A stretch of 64,000 nt of DNA from Saksenaea vasiformis B4078 (GCA_000697055.1 JNDT01001921.1:87186-151185); one strand, 5' to 3'. Shown: positions 36,513-47,271, counted from the first letter of the stretch. Numbers and translations: made by a program. Notes: a model not told the origin generated them from the letters alone.

Positions 36513-39500
36513 TCATTGGCTACTACTTCCAGAATGATAGTAGCGACTTGAAGAACGGTAGTACGGAGGAGGAGACGCGTAGCGATAGTACGAATGATGG
36601 GAATAATAAGAGGAGGGACGATATGATAAACTTGGACGTCGATAGTCGCCTGAATAGCGATTATCAAAATCGCGATATGGTCTTGGCTTTCTCCCATAGG
36701 GTGAAGTTTCTCTACTTCGACATCGGTAGTAATAAGAATCGTTATCCTTTGGGTGAGGAACGCTACTCCTCATCGATAACGGAGCTACTGGATCTGAGGA
36801 CGTGGACATAGGAGTTGTTTGCAACGACTCGATTCCTTCACGATTTCTCCACCCATCATTGTCCCTTGATTCCTCTCGAATATCCCCTTTGATTATTGCC
36901 GTTCTTTCTTCTTCACGCCCATTCGATTCTTTTTGTAGACCATCTATATACTTTGTTGTATTATCATCAACAGGCGAATCCACAGGTGCTTGTTTCACTG
37001 GTGAGTTAGGTCGTGATTTTTTCTTGCGGGTGATTTTCTTGGCAAATTCTGAGCCGTGTGCGTCAATGAACTTCTCAATTTTCGCACGGACGGAGCTATT
37101 CACGGTGTGAATTTTTCGAGAAGAATGTGATTCTCGTTGAACAATGTGGTGTGTCATCTAAAAGTCTGTAAGCAATCATTCGCTTCTACCTCTTCTACCC
37201 CACCTTTCTGGCAAGTTCCTTGAACAGATGCTTATCCCCTTGCCATAAGGAGGTATGTTTTGCACTGAGGTACTTGATCACCACTTTTCCCACTTCCTTT
37301 TTGAGCTCTGTCTCTTCAGGCGTGGGATCGCTGGTGCCTTCTATAGAGCTACGTCGGCTTAAGCGAGGCGACGGCGCGCTTTTACTTGCTGCTGAATTTG
37401 TAGGGCTATTCAATCGACTAGCTGTCTGATCGCGCTTTTTTCGCTCCGTATCTAAGATTGCCTTCTCCACCAAGCCGGCGATCTGGGCTTGACTGACGCC
37501 TTCAACGGAACTAACACGTTCTTCTGGGAATTCCCATTGTGTTTTTCCTGTTACTTTGTTGTAATAATAGACATAACCATCTTCGCACGTAGCTGATCTC
37601 CAGTTTAACGGTAATTTTTTAGTGCACCCATTACTTGGCGTATCTGCGCTCGGTATGTGGGAAGGCATATCTGACCCAAATGCATCATAATGTAATCCTG
37701 CTCGACGAGAATTCACATCCATCGGGTCGCTGTCGAGTTTGGATGACAGATCCATTTGTTTAACAGTTGGGTAGGTTTGAAATGGCTGCACTGCGACAGG
37801 TTCATAGAACTCATTATGAATTCCGCCGCGTCCATAGTAATCATAACTGCCCAGCATCGCGCGAGGAGCAATAGGGATGGCAGGTACAGGTGGATATTCC
37901 ATTTTCCAACGGACTTCGTTAGCATCCGCAAACAATGATAAGTGTTCATAGTAGTCATCATCGGGGTCGAAAAACTCTCTGGTGGAAGTGAATCGCATTC
38001 TTTTTGTCACCAACGCCGAAGTATCGTCTTCCATCTTTTCGTTTTCACAGTCCATTTCTCCATTTTCTAAATCATAATGTAAGTCAGAAACCTTACAGAG
38101 CAAAGGCTCACCATTAGTAACCCGGGTTTCCGTAGTCTTCCGTTTCGGAATTCGGTAGACGCTTTTCAGTTGGTCCCACTTATCCAATAGTTCCGTGGCA
38201 CGAGAGCTTATCTTTTCGTCGTCGTTTGTAGTGAACTTATGAACAACATCAAACATCTGGCAATCTTCCAAGCCGTTTCTGTTGCCCAAAGGTAGACGAT
38301 CGAGAACATGCAACACCTAAAGGGTACGCATCAATGTACAATGATCATGGTCAAAATATCTTACCTTCGTCAAGATTTCATGGTCATTCTTCCATTCTCC
38401 AAGCCAAAATTTTAGCATCTTTAGCCCATGTAGACGAACGAACGTCTTTAGGATCTCTTTTCCTCGGGTGGTGTTGGGGCTTGTCAACTCCAGTCGGTGG
38501 AGAAGCTTATTGACTAGCGGTGCTTTACCAACCGAGTCAAGCATTTTCTTGACAAAGCTCTGCACTTCATCCGGATCTGCCAAAGGTCGAGTAACGGAGC
38601 GGCGGGGTTTCCTTGGTTTACGGTTAATGGTTGTCACAGACTCCGCGCTATCAGTATCCGCATCGCTATCGGAAAGTGCCGACGGTAAATCGACTGTTTC
38701 TTCTTCTACCGTCTTTTCCGATGCACCAATATATCCTTTGCAGTTTGGTTCGCCACAGTAGCATTTCTGTGCCACCGCTCTTTGGAAAAAGAAACGACTA
38801 TGAGTAACAGGAATGGCTTCATCCTAGTTTCTACATACCCATAACGTTCAAATTTGTAGTCAAATGTGAGCTCTTCTCCAGCACGTACTGCGCGACCAGT
38901 AAAGATACCAATACGCATCTTTTTACCAACTACCCACTTCTGTGTAACACAATTGGGATTGCAAGAATGATTAATGAATCTGGCCAAGCAGCCTTTTTTC
39001 GTCGCATCAATAATCTAGTCCAACAGTAAGACTACCGGCTGTGTTTATCAACTGCATACCTCATCCGTCTTGAGTGTCATAAAGTAGTAATGCTTTAATC
39101 CTTCCATCTCGTAAGTCCTTGTCCGCTGAATAAATTCATAGTTGGGGATAACTTCACCGACGTATTCCATAATAAATGCATTACTTTGAATAAAAAGGGA
39201 ATGTTACTCAAACTGCTGATTCCGCCTATGGCGGGCCCCGCGCTGGGGCACCTACCTGGGTAAATCCGTCAACGCCCGCAAGCCATAGCCCTTCTTATCA
39301 GCTCTGATAACGTCTACCCGTGCATATTGACGCAGTTGGAAACGGCGATTACGACAGAACCGACCACAGGAACAATCGTCCACCATACATTCCATGAACA
39401 TCATTCTGTTGATGCAGAAATTGTCATCGCCGCAGGCTGCACTTGGATCGTCGACATCGGGGTCAAACTTGCAGTCGCATGGCATGGATTCTTCTGCAAT

Positions 39501-40200
39501 CGATTTACCAGTCGCCGTTCCGAGATACTCATTGCCGGTTATATTCTCATACGTTTCCATAGCATCAGCTGTTGCCGATGGAAGTTCACCAAAGGGTAGC
39601 GACTCATCAGGCGTAGACTCTTTGACCAGATCTCCCATCTTAGCGACTATTCCATAATCCATCAGCCAATTGCAACCGACTCCAGTATATCTTACCACTT
39701 TCACAGATGGCATTATCATTCGTTTGGTCCTTCACGGCGCATTCGTTATCAGACAACCGGGAAAAACTCGCCATTGCTACATCTTGGGTAGGTGATGCTG
39801 GCGCAGCCTCGCTATCTGAGTAGAACTCTTGTTTGGGTACAACGTAGTCGCTGATCTGGGGTGCGCGGCGGGTGGAGGACGCGGTACTAAGGCAGTTTCT
39901 TTCGGTGTCGCTATGCTCCTCGCGCTCATCTTTGACATTAACCTCAGTATACCCGTCCGTCTTCACGCGATCTATTGAAATGGCCATGCGATCCAGCTGA
40001 TCGGACAAAAGATTTTTCGATCCGTTCACTTCGCCCGATATCGGTATCCGTTCCTCCATTGCCTCGAATTTCCCAGCGATGTCTTTTTCTCGTACTGTGC
40101 TTACATCTGCCCCGAAAACTTTCACTTTTTCTACCACAGTTGTCGGGAACACGTAAGACTTCTCTGTAACGATTTTGCCGTTCACTGTTACAAGTGTCAT
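36513..40200 (-). CDS. SET2: Histone H3K36 methyltransferase Set2
   Basis: Set2 rides on elongating RNA polymerase II and methylates H3K36. The domain order is canonical. An acidic N-terminal exon (40200-39685) precedes the AWS domain ([31 protein letters not shown]; about 39.5-39.35 kb), the SET core ([10 protein letters not shown] and [12 protein letters not shown]; about 38.97-38.85 kb), post-SET ([12 protein letters not shown]), a low-complexity middle, a WW domain ([19 protein letters not shown]; about 37.6 kb), and the SRI domain that binds the phosphorylated polymerase tail. SRI is split by an intron near 37.2 kb (KELARK then MTHHIVQRE). A 130-residue Arg/Ser/Tyr-rich tail ends at 36513. 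Start: ATG 40200 is the conservative choice; two short exons further upstream could extend the protein to an ATG at 40402 (MHAANVRGSSSVSLEV), requiring a 31-nt intron. Confidence 0.9.
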
Positions 40201-40402
40201 CGGTAAGCTGTTTGCAACGCCTCAGATCAGCAGTTCCGTGTATATATATACCTCTGTTCGTTTGATCGTCTTTTGAATCGTTTTCTTTGACTTCCAATGA
40301 CACTGAGCTTGAACCTCTGTTACGAAATACAACATAATCACGGTTAGCTGTCCGGGTTGAGACTGAACGCGCTGGACTTTACCTGACATTAGCAGCATGC
40401 AT

Positions 40403-40467
40403 GCTAGTATCAGTTCTACCGAGCTTATTGGCTTGTCTTCTTCACAGATACGGAAAGACTGAGGCTT
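40403..40467. promoter_or_regulatory. Divergent promoter of SET2 and the FYR-domain gene
   Basis: The two genes are transcribed away from each other. Start codons are 65 to about 270 bp apart depending on which ATGs are used, so the regulatory DNA must be shared or overlap the first exons. No specific motif was identified. Confidence 0.35.
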
Positions 40468-41804
40468 ATGCTACTGCAACGATGGATATGTCAGTGGGCC
40501 AGTCGTAGGAAGTCGAAAAGAAGAAGGCCAGATCTGTGCACCAGTACTGTCAACTTGCCCAAGCCACCGTATCCATATGAGGAGGGCGGAATCCCCGTCT
40601 CGTCTTGTCGTTCCTGTCCTCATGACATCAGGCAAACTTGACGTAAGGTGTGAATGGCATGGTCCACATTACTATACATCTGACTATTTTTATAGCAAGT
40701 ATGAGCTGGAGCGACAGCAAAAGATCGAAGAGAACAAGCGACTTCTGCGAGAACTAGGACTTAACCCTGGTCAAGGTATCTTTGAGGTAGGAACGAGAGG
40801 CGCGTCTTGGTTGATAGAAGCGAGCATACAATGAGTATATGGTATTTTTAAGGATGCACCGGGGATGCCTGCCGAGTCAACTGTACCACGGAAACGAGCA
40901 AAATTCTCTTACAAAAAAGCTAAAGTGAGCAACCAAGTAGCACCAACCAGGACTTCTAGACGAATCAAAGGCGAAAAGCCAGAAGATGTTGTAAGTCAGT
41001 TGTAATGAGTGTTTATCTGTTTCTAATTTATCAGCGAAGACGGATTTGGAAGAAATTTTAGACCAGGATGACAGAGCACGTCAGATTGCAATCAGCTTGG
41101 CCGAAGAAAGGAGGGTGCTAAATGTGCGCGAGAAGGAGGATTTACCAAAGAACATTGATATCCCTCTAACTTTACGTATGTCCTTCAATTGTTGTAGCTC
41201 TCTGTCTGTGCTTACATCATACGTTCTATCCAGTTTCCATTGGCACAACTATACTATCATTAGGAAAGCTCTATACAGGAAAAGGACGATCAAAGTACTG
41301 GAGTAGTCGAGGGGTAAATGATACAGGGACGCAGCACCTTCGTGATCTTTATATGTGACATAGTGTCGATACAAACACCCGTACCCTGTTGGCTATCGGG
41401 CAACGAAATCACATTTTGGCAATCAATACACAATGTCTATCGAAGAAGGACCACCGGGTGGAGGGCCGATATTCTTGGTACGTTCCTTTAAATGGATGAG
41501 AATCACCTAGTTGCTGATTGGCATTCTGTTTTTTTTTACCAGGTTCAGGTGAATTCGAACGGAACAATTTTTAAAGGGATGACACCTACTGCGCCGTGGA
41601 CCGACGCTTGCAAACGAAGCAACTCTCAAGGCACTAGAGTCAGCGGACCTTTAGTAAGGAGTATGTTTTCGCATGAAGTAATTTTAACATAGATTGATAC
41701 AGTTTTATGGGTTTTCTGATCTCATTACAATGCGTCTGATCGAGAGTATGGAAGGCTATGAGCTTGCGTCGAAGCCAGAAACCGTGGACGAGGATGATGC
41801 ATAG
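40468..41804 (+). CDS. FYRN/FYRC (FY-rich) domain nuclear protein, TBRG1-like
   Basis: FYR domains occur in chromatin proteins such as MLL-type methyltransferases and TBRG1. Working from the 3' end, exons join in frame: a basic coiled segment (SKYELERQQKIEENKRLL), a Lys-rich linker (RTSRRIKGEKPED), a second helix (TDLEEILDQDD), then the FYRN-like part LYTGKGRSKYWSSRG + YKHPYPVGYRATKSHFGNQY + GGGPIFL, and FYRC as VQVNSNGTIFKGMTPTAPW, VSGPL + FYGFSDLITMRLIESMEGYE. The stop is at 41804. The 5' end is uncertain. A well-formed frame from ATG 40468 reads RRKSKRRRPDL, NLPKPPYPYEEGGIPV and CRSCPHDI and joins in phase only if a GC-AG intron (40633-40695) is used. Otherwise translation could start at 40577 or 40622. 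No methyltransferase domain is fused. Its position next to SET2 fits a chromatin role (inference). Confidence 0.72.
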
Positions 41805-42576
41805 AAGGTGGAATCGATACCCACAGTCTCCATCATTGCAACTCGCAAACCAAGATAATTCGAACACATCAAGTGTTGTCATTCATATTTTCTAGTTTTT
41901 TGAAATATTTTCGTGTGGCTGAAATATTGACTAGTGTAGATGCAGAATGCTTTTTTTTTTTACGTTCATACCACTCATTGTAAGCATTCAATCATCTTCA
42001 TACATCTGCTATAAATGATTACTTACTGATCCGAGGATCCGAGATTACGATCATTATGCAGGTGTTCTCCGTGAGGGTATCGATAAAAGAAGTAAAAGTA
42101 CTTGGTTTGATTTCCATCCGTTTTGGATGGGTTTACTGTCTTTCTACAATTGTGAGCCTGCCTTGATAAAATATAGCCAACATATTTTACCTTGCACTAA
42201 TGTTGAACTGTTTGATAATACTGCTAACCTTTTCGAAGCGATGATCGTCTGGATATTCTTTGATAGTTTCATTTACGATGACTAGAAATGTTCTCCTTTC
42301 GAATAACAGCTCTTCATCAGCCTCACAGATCGTGCAGAATAAATGTAGGCTAGCTTTCAGCGGGGCAATATTAGGGATCAGATTATGGATTATATGAGCC
42401 CACGCCTAAGAATACAGTACAGCCTTTAGACAACTTGTCGTTAAATGTTTGGGACTGCGGAGGGTAAACTCAATTATATGCGTTTCTGAATACTGACGAG
42501 AATTTTCAGGAATGATCATCTGTTTTGCGATTACGTAACAAGCCAGCGACATACTGTTTATTAAACGAGTTTTTAC

Positions 42577-42729
42577 GCTAATCTATATAAATTTTGCGTC
42601 CATGAGGAGCCACTTTTACGCTAAAAAAAGAATCGAGTGTGCGTTCGTTAATGCATAAGTCGGCAACAAATTCATACACTACTTACATCAATGCGAGCCC
42701 TTGATGGACGCGAAATTCATATAGACAGC
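42577..42729. repeat. Fold-back element with 33-35 bp arms
   Basis: The left arm at 42577-42611 (containing TTTTGCGTCCATGAGGAGCC) pairs with 42695-42729 in inverted orientation (containing GAGCCCTTGATGGACGCG), with a few mismatches. The spacer is about 83 nt. MITE-like size, no ORF. Confidence 0.7.
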
Positions 42730-42884
42730 ATAAATATTTGTTCATGGTTAGTAAATGGAATAATATTTGGACGTCAGTTTACTTACTCCCGAAGGGTATT
42801 CCCATGAATTCACGGGGCCGCATCCCGCACCGTGATGGGTGGGGAGGGGAGAAGGGAGAAGATTGCCACTGACAGTGACCAATT

Positions 42885-44160
42885 GAAATGCACTGCAGAG
42901 GACTTGAAGCGATACAACGTCCAGCAATTATTGTACAAGATGAGTGATGCTGAGTGCGACAACATCTATTTTACTTACTTAAGTGATAGGTAAAGACGCC
43001 AACACAGCTGAGACAGTTCGGGACAGAGGTCATACAGGCTAAACAATGCATCAAAAGATATGAGTGATCCTGGATGCGTATTCCTTTAAAAGTACATACC
43101 GGCGTTGTAAAATGAACAGAGCCAAAGAAAAAAAAAAGAATTCGTGCGTCCCTTTAAATACTGCCCATTTTACGCGTTCCGATTGGTACGTTGGGGAACA
43201 TATTACGATGGACCAGCGCAATACACCTTTGATCCAGAAGTAAAGTGTACCTGATCCTCTGCGCAAATATTTGGATGACGCAAATGTATATTCAAAACCT
43301 CATATTTTCATCAACTTTTCCCTCTGGTGGGACGCATCATTGCTAAAGAGCGGCATGAAAATTCTTGGATGTTTATTTATCCCGAAGGTAATTCCGCACG
43401 ATTGCGGAGGTTCGTCCCACATCCTACCGGCGTGGTGGCGACATGAAGGTTCCCATGGTGCCGGAGATCAGAGATGAAAAGATATGCGCTGCAGAGAGCT
43501 TGTATTGATGCGACGTTCGGCGACTGGTTGTATGAGTGATGCTGAGTGCGATAATGCTTAGTGATGGACGTAAAGCATCGTCATAGCCAAGATGCTCCAG
43601 GATAGACCTTACGCATGTTACATGATGCGTCAACAGTACATGAATGGTCCTGTGTATGTAATAAATAGACAAGTTTACCGGAATGCCTTTGTGAGTACGG
43701 AGCCGAAGAAGGAAAGGGGAATTACAAGGGACACTCCGGGAATGGATCGTAGTACGTGTATCTGTCGTTACAGGGCTACGTATAAAAGGCGACACGTTTG
43801 AAAAGGAATACAGAGATCTGCCAAATATGATATGATACTTCATTATTACGGGATACAGCCTTCTACTTATACTTCAGCAATTTAATTTGGGAGACTGAAG
43901 AGTCCCGTCCCGAAAGTCCCTAGTAATTCAAAGAAAAGGATTCAAGCGTCCCTTATAATACCATCAAATCTCATTATTTTATGCGTTCCGGTTGAGCCTT
44001 TTGGAGAACCTGTTACGACGAACAGCGCAATGTAAGCTGGATTGGATGTAAAAACGTCTATTCTCTGCCAAAGGCCCACTGTTCCTTAGTGCAACATTGG
44101 TTTGGCGCCAATCTGACGTGATACTTAGCTGACGCAAACGTTCTTCAAAATTCAGGGCTA
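42885..44160. repeat. Diverged tandem duplication
   Basis: Blocks around 42885-42955 recur near 43478-43555 (shared GAGTGATGCTGAGTGCGA), 43085-43130 recurs near 43670-43715 (TACCGG...GAGCC.AAGAA), and 43135-43310 recurs near 43925-44160 (TGCGTTCCG, AGCGCAAT, GACGCAAA.GT). The order is conserved, so an ancestral unit of about 0.5 kb was duplicated and the second copy expanded. Confidence 0.5.
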
Positions 44161-44434
44161 TCTAACTATGAATATAACGGCACATGTCTCTGTCACCCTG
44201 TTACCGGAGGTCCCAATACTTACTATAAGCCCTGAACTTGAAATGTTAACAGATCTGCGCCTCCGTTAGGTACGGGCTTTGCGTCCGGCAATTGCTCCCG
44301 GGCAATCGTGAGCGAGTCCGGCCTCATCGGCAATGATTTACTGACGTCATGGCAACTTTAATTGGCGAGGCGGGGACACCGCGATATAGGGAAACCGAAG
44401 TCGAAGTGTTTTTTCACTCAAACCTTCTTTAAAC

Positions 44435-44961
44435 ATGTCAATCGGTGCTGTCGTGAAGCAAGCTGCTGCTGCTTCTGCCAGCGCAGCTAATTCTGGATCC
44501 AGATTACGTTTGAGAAAAGCGGCACTCACACTTGTAAGTCACAGCGATCGTGTGAACAAATTGTGGTGACCATTAGTAATAACCGAATCGTACTAACCAT
44601 AGACACCGGCAGCTGTCACCCGACTAAAGCATTTGACGAAAGGCCCAACGCCTCAATATCTACGAGTCGGTGTCAAGCAGAAAGGCTGTTCCGGGAATTC
44701 CTACATGCTGGAGTTCACCGACACAAAAGGCAGATTCGATGAGGTCGTTGCTCAAGATGGTAAGCAACCGCAATTTAAGATTAATTGTATCTCTGAAATC
44801 ATTGGCTTTCAGGTGTTACTGTGCTTGTTGACTCGAAAGCGCTTATAACGGTGCTAGGATCAGAAATGGACTATGTCGAAGATAAGCTATCGTCGCATTT
44901 TGTGTTCCACAACCCGAACGCAAAGGGCGTCTGTGGGTGTGGCGAATCATTTGCAGTTTAA
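44435..44961 (+). CDS. ISA1: Iron-sulfur cluster assembly protein Isa1 (A-type)
   Basis: A-type carrier needed for mitochondrial 4Fe-4S protein maturation. Three exons (44435-44533, 44603-44759, 44813-44961) encode 134 residues. The N-terminus is Ala/Ser/Arg-rich and lacks acidic residues (MSIGAVVKQAAAASASAANS), fitting a mitochondrial presequence. The HesB/IscA fold follows: LTLTPAAVTRLKHL, YLRVGVKQKGCSGNSYML with the first cluster Cys, VLVDSKALITVLGSEMDY, and the C-terminal CGCG motif (GVCGCGESFAV). All three ligand cysteines are present. Both introns are GT-AG and phase-consistent. It lies about 350 bp upstream of the GlyRS gene on the same strand. Confidence 0.92.
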
Positions 44962-45313
44962 GTATCCCATTCTTCCATTTGTCTAGAAGCGCTTATGCAC
45001 TTATTTTGTACCTTTTCTTCGGTCCATTGTATCCTTGTCTTCTGATCACTACCCCTCCTCCCCCTCCTCTAAGGAAGATGACTAACATTTGTACAGTTTA
45101 TGACGAACTTTTTACACATTTCAAATAAATAAATACGGCTGAAAAAAGCTGATGAAAGAAGTCGAGATGGTGAGAACGTTTTGTGAAGTTGAAACAACAA
45201 TAGTTCAAATAACATTGATATCATACGCCTTTTTCATATCCAGGGTCCTGTTTGTGTGACTGCCGGTGATATGGGTTTGGTTGCAACCAACGTCATTTGA
45301 TCGCGCTTTGTAC
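44962..45313. other. Spacer before the GlyRS gene with a possible leader intron
   Basis: Likely ISA1 3' UTR followed by the GlyRS leader. A GTGAGA donor near 45169 and a CATATCCAG acceptor at 45242 would remove a 74-nt leader intron and leave a 25-codon upstream ORF (MKEVEM + GPVCVTAGDMGLVATNVI) ending just before the GlyRS ATG. This is inference from splice-like signals only. Confidence 0.3.
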
Positions 45314-47032
45314 ATGGCACAGCGATTCAGGGCGTTGCTCGATCTCTGCAAGAGGCGAGGATTTTTATATCAATCAGCCGAAATTTACGGTGGTCTCAGA
45401 GGCGCCTATGACTATGGACCATTAGGCGTTGAACTTAAGAAGAACATTCTGAATTCATGGTGGCATCGGAATGTCTACTACAGGGACGACGTAGTGGGTC
45501 TGGATACCAGTATCATTACACCGCATCCTGTTCTCAAGGCTTCAGGCCATGTCGATGAATTTACAGATCTCCTTGTGGATTGTACACTAAGCAAGGAGCG
45601 GTTCCGGCCTGACAAAGCACCAGCGCTGAAATTTTTACCTGACAAATCGGATGCCACGCGTAGAAGCGGTAGAATCCCTATTATCGCTCCGGATAAAGAG
45701 ACAGCGAAGGTGTGGCTATCTGCAATTGAAGAAAGACTAGCGCCTGGTGCGCTATGCACAGTAGAAGGACGAACTATCTTTTTGCGTGTAGAATCATTTA
45801 TTCCATCTGACGGAGCACAAGAAGGAAAAATACATTTCAAAGCAAAAACAGGAAGCGTTACTGTGGATTATTACGGCTATGTGGAACCTAATAGTAACTC
45901 CCCGTTCCTGACGTCTAGTCGACCGTTTAACTTGATGTTCAAGACTTTTCTTGATCCGATCGATCCTATCGAACGGGTGATCCAAACTACGAAACAACAT
46001 ACTGCCGATTCGAAAAAATCAGTACGCGAGGAAGTGGATGAGGTGCTCACACCTTCTACCGTATATCTCCGCCCAGAGACTGCCCAGGGTGTATTCATCA
46101 ATTTTGAGCAAGTAACACGCACTATGAAGACAAAACCGCCTTTTGGCATCGCTCAAGTGGGAAAATCATTCCGTAACGAAATCCGACTCGAACATGGAAT
46201 CTTCCGTACACCCGAATTCGAACAGCTTGAACTCGAATACTTTATTACACCATGGGAAGCGAAACATTGGTTCTCTTACTGGAAACAACAGCGATACAAC
46301 TGGTGGCTTAAATACGCCTGCCGTCCAGACAACTTTAGACAACGCGACCATACCCAAAATGAGCTTGCGCATTACGCTGTGGGATGTGTAGACGTTGAAT
46401 ATAATTATCCATGGGGATGGGGTGAGGTGGAGGGAGTCGCTCATCGTGGCGATTACGATCTAAGACAACATATGAAAAACTCGCACGCCAACTTTGAAGT
46501 TGTTGAAGACTGCGCTCGAGTATCACCTGGTGTTGAAGCAGAAAAGTCCTTAGTACCAAAAGGCGGACCAGTGCGCTATGTTCCTCATGTTATTGAAAGT
46601 TCCTGCGGCCTCAACCGCGCAATGCTTGCCTTTTTATGTGATGCATTCCATCAAGTTGCTGACGAAAGCGGAAACAAAGCACCAAGAAATGTTTTGAAAC
46701 TACATCCACATCTAGCGCCTATTAAGTGCGCTGTGATGCCGTTAACAGGCAAGCCAGAGTTTATGCCACTGACGCGGAAAGTAGCCAAGTCACTCCGTCG
46801 AAATGGCTGGTACACAGTGGTGGAGGAACAGAAGTTAAAGATTGGAAAGCGATACTATCGCCACGATGAAATTGGTACCCCATGGTGCATTACTGTGGAT
46901 TATCAGAGTCTGGAAGATAACACAGTGACAATTCGCGATCGAGATACAGGAAATCAAGAAAGAGTTGCTTGGCAGGACGTAGAGCATTGGGTCCGAGATA
47001 AGCTAAAGGCTGGAGAAACGGATGATTTTTAG
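45314..47032 (+). CDS. Glycyl-tRNA synthetase, bacterial-type alpha2 class, no introns
   Basis: Class II synthetase charging tRNA-Gly, 572 residues, one uninterrupted frame although neighbours are intron-rich. Motifs: FLYQSAEIYGGLRGAYDYGP, WWHRNVYYRDDVVGLD and SGHVDEFTDLLVDC near the N-terminus; FNLMFKTFLDP; YLRPETAQGVFINF (motif 2 region); FGIAQVGKSFRNEI and FRTPEFEQLELEYF; VEGVAHRGDYDL; VIESSCGLNRAMLAFL (motif 3); and the anticodon-binding domain with APIKCAVMPL, IGKRYYRHDEIGTPWCITVD and VTIRDRDTGNQE. From memory of the families, this pattern is closer to bacterial alpha2 GlyRS than to eukaryotic cytosolic GRS1. The N-terminal insert (residues about 105-215) lacks the CPxCG zinc cysteines common in bacterial forms. 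No strong mitochondrial presequence starts at ATG 45314, but the frame stays open 16 codons upstream without ATG. Could be a mitochondrial or additional cytosolic enzyme. Confidence 0.9.
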   Translation: MAQRFRALLDLCKRRGFLYQSAEIYGGLRGAYDYGPLGVELKKNILNSWWHRNVYYRDDVVGLDTSIITPHPVLKASGHVDEFTDLLVDCTLSKERFRPDKAPALKFLPDKSDATRRSGRIPIIAPDKETAKVWLSAIEERLAPGALCTVEGRTIFLRVESFIPSDGAQEGKIHFKAKTGSVTVDYYGYVEPNSNSPFLTSSRPFNLMFKTFLDPIDPIERVIQTTKQHTADSKKSVREEVDEVLTPSTVYLRPETAQGVFINFEQVTRTMKTKPPFGIAQVGKSFRNEIRLEHGIFRTPEFEQLELEYFITPWEAKHWFSYWKQQRYNWWLKYACRPDNFRQRDHTQNELAHYAVGCVDVEYNYPWGWGEVEGVAHRGDYDLRQHMKNSHANFEVVEDCARVSPGVEAEKSLVPKGGPVRYVPHVIESSCGLNRAMLAFLCDAFHQVADESGNKAPRNVLKLHPHLAPIKCAVMPLTGKPEFMPLTRKVAKSLRRNGWYTVVEEQKLKIGKRYYRHDEIGTPWCITVDYQSLEDNTVTIRDRDTGNQERVAWQDVEHWVRDKLKAGETDDF

Positions 47033-47271
47033 ACGATCAATAGACTGTAATTTAATTCATTTTGATAATTTCGCTTCCGTACCGATTGAAAGAAAACAAT
47101 CTGTAAGTTCGTTCCTGAAGCTCAAAACCACGCTTTCCCGATCTGCGAGATTAAAAGAGTAGACATCACAATCAAAAGATGGAAGAGCTGTTAGATAGAA
47201 GTCATTGGACTTCCTTCTGTATTACTAAATGAAACAAATGGAAGATGATTTTTTTTGGATGTCTTTACATT

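Larger units (their letters stand above)
41805..44434. other. Repeat-rich intergenic region
   Basis: No gene recognised in about 2.6 kb. It contains a fold-back at 42577-42729 and two diverged direct repeats between about 42.88 and 44.16 kb, annotated separately. The final 200 bp before ISA1 are probably its promoter. Confidence 0.5.

Noticed and set aside
45314..47032. Bacterial contamination as the source of the GlyRS gene
   Set aside because: It is embedded between intron-containing fungal genes (ISA1 and TGT) in continuous sequence, so contamination of the assembly is unlikely, though only read-level data could fully exclude it.
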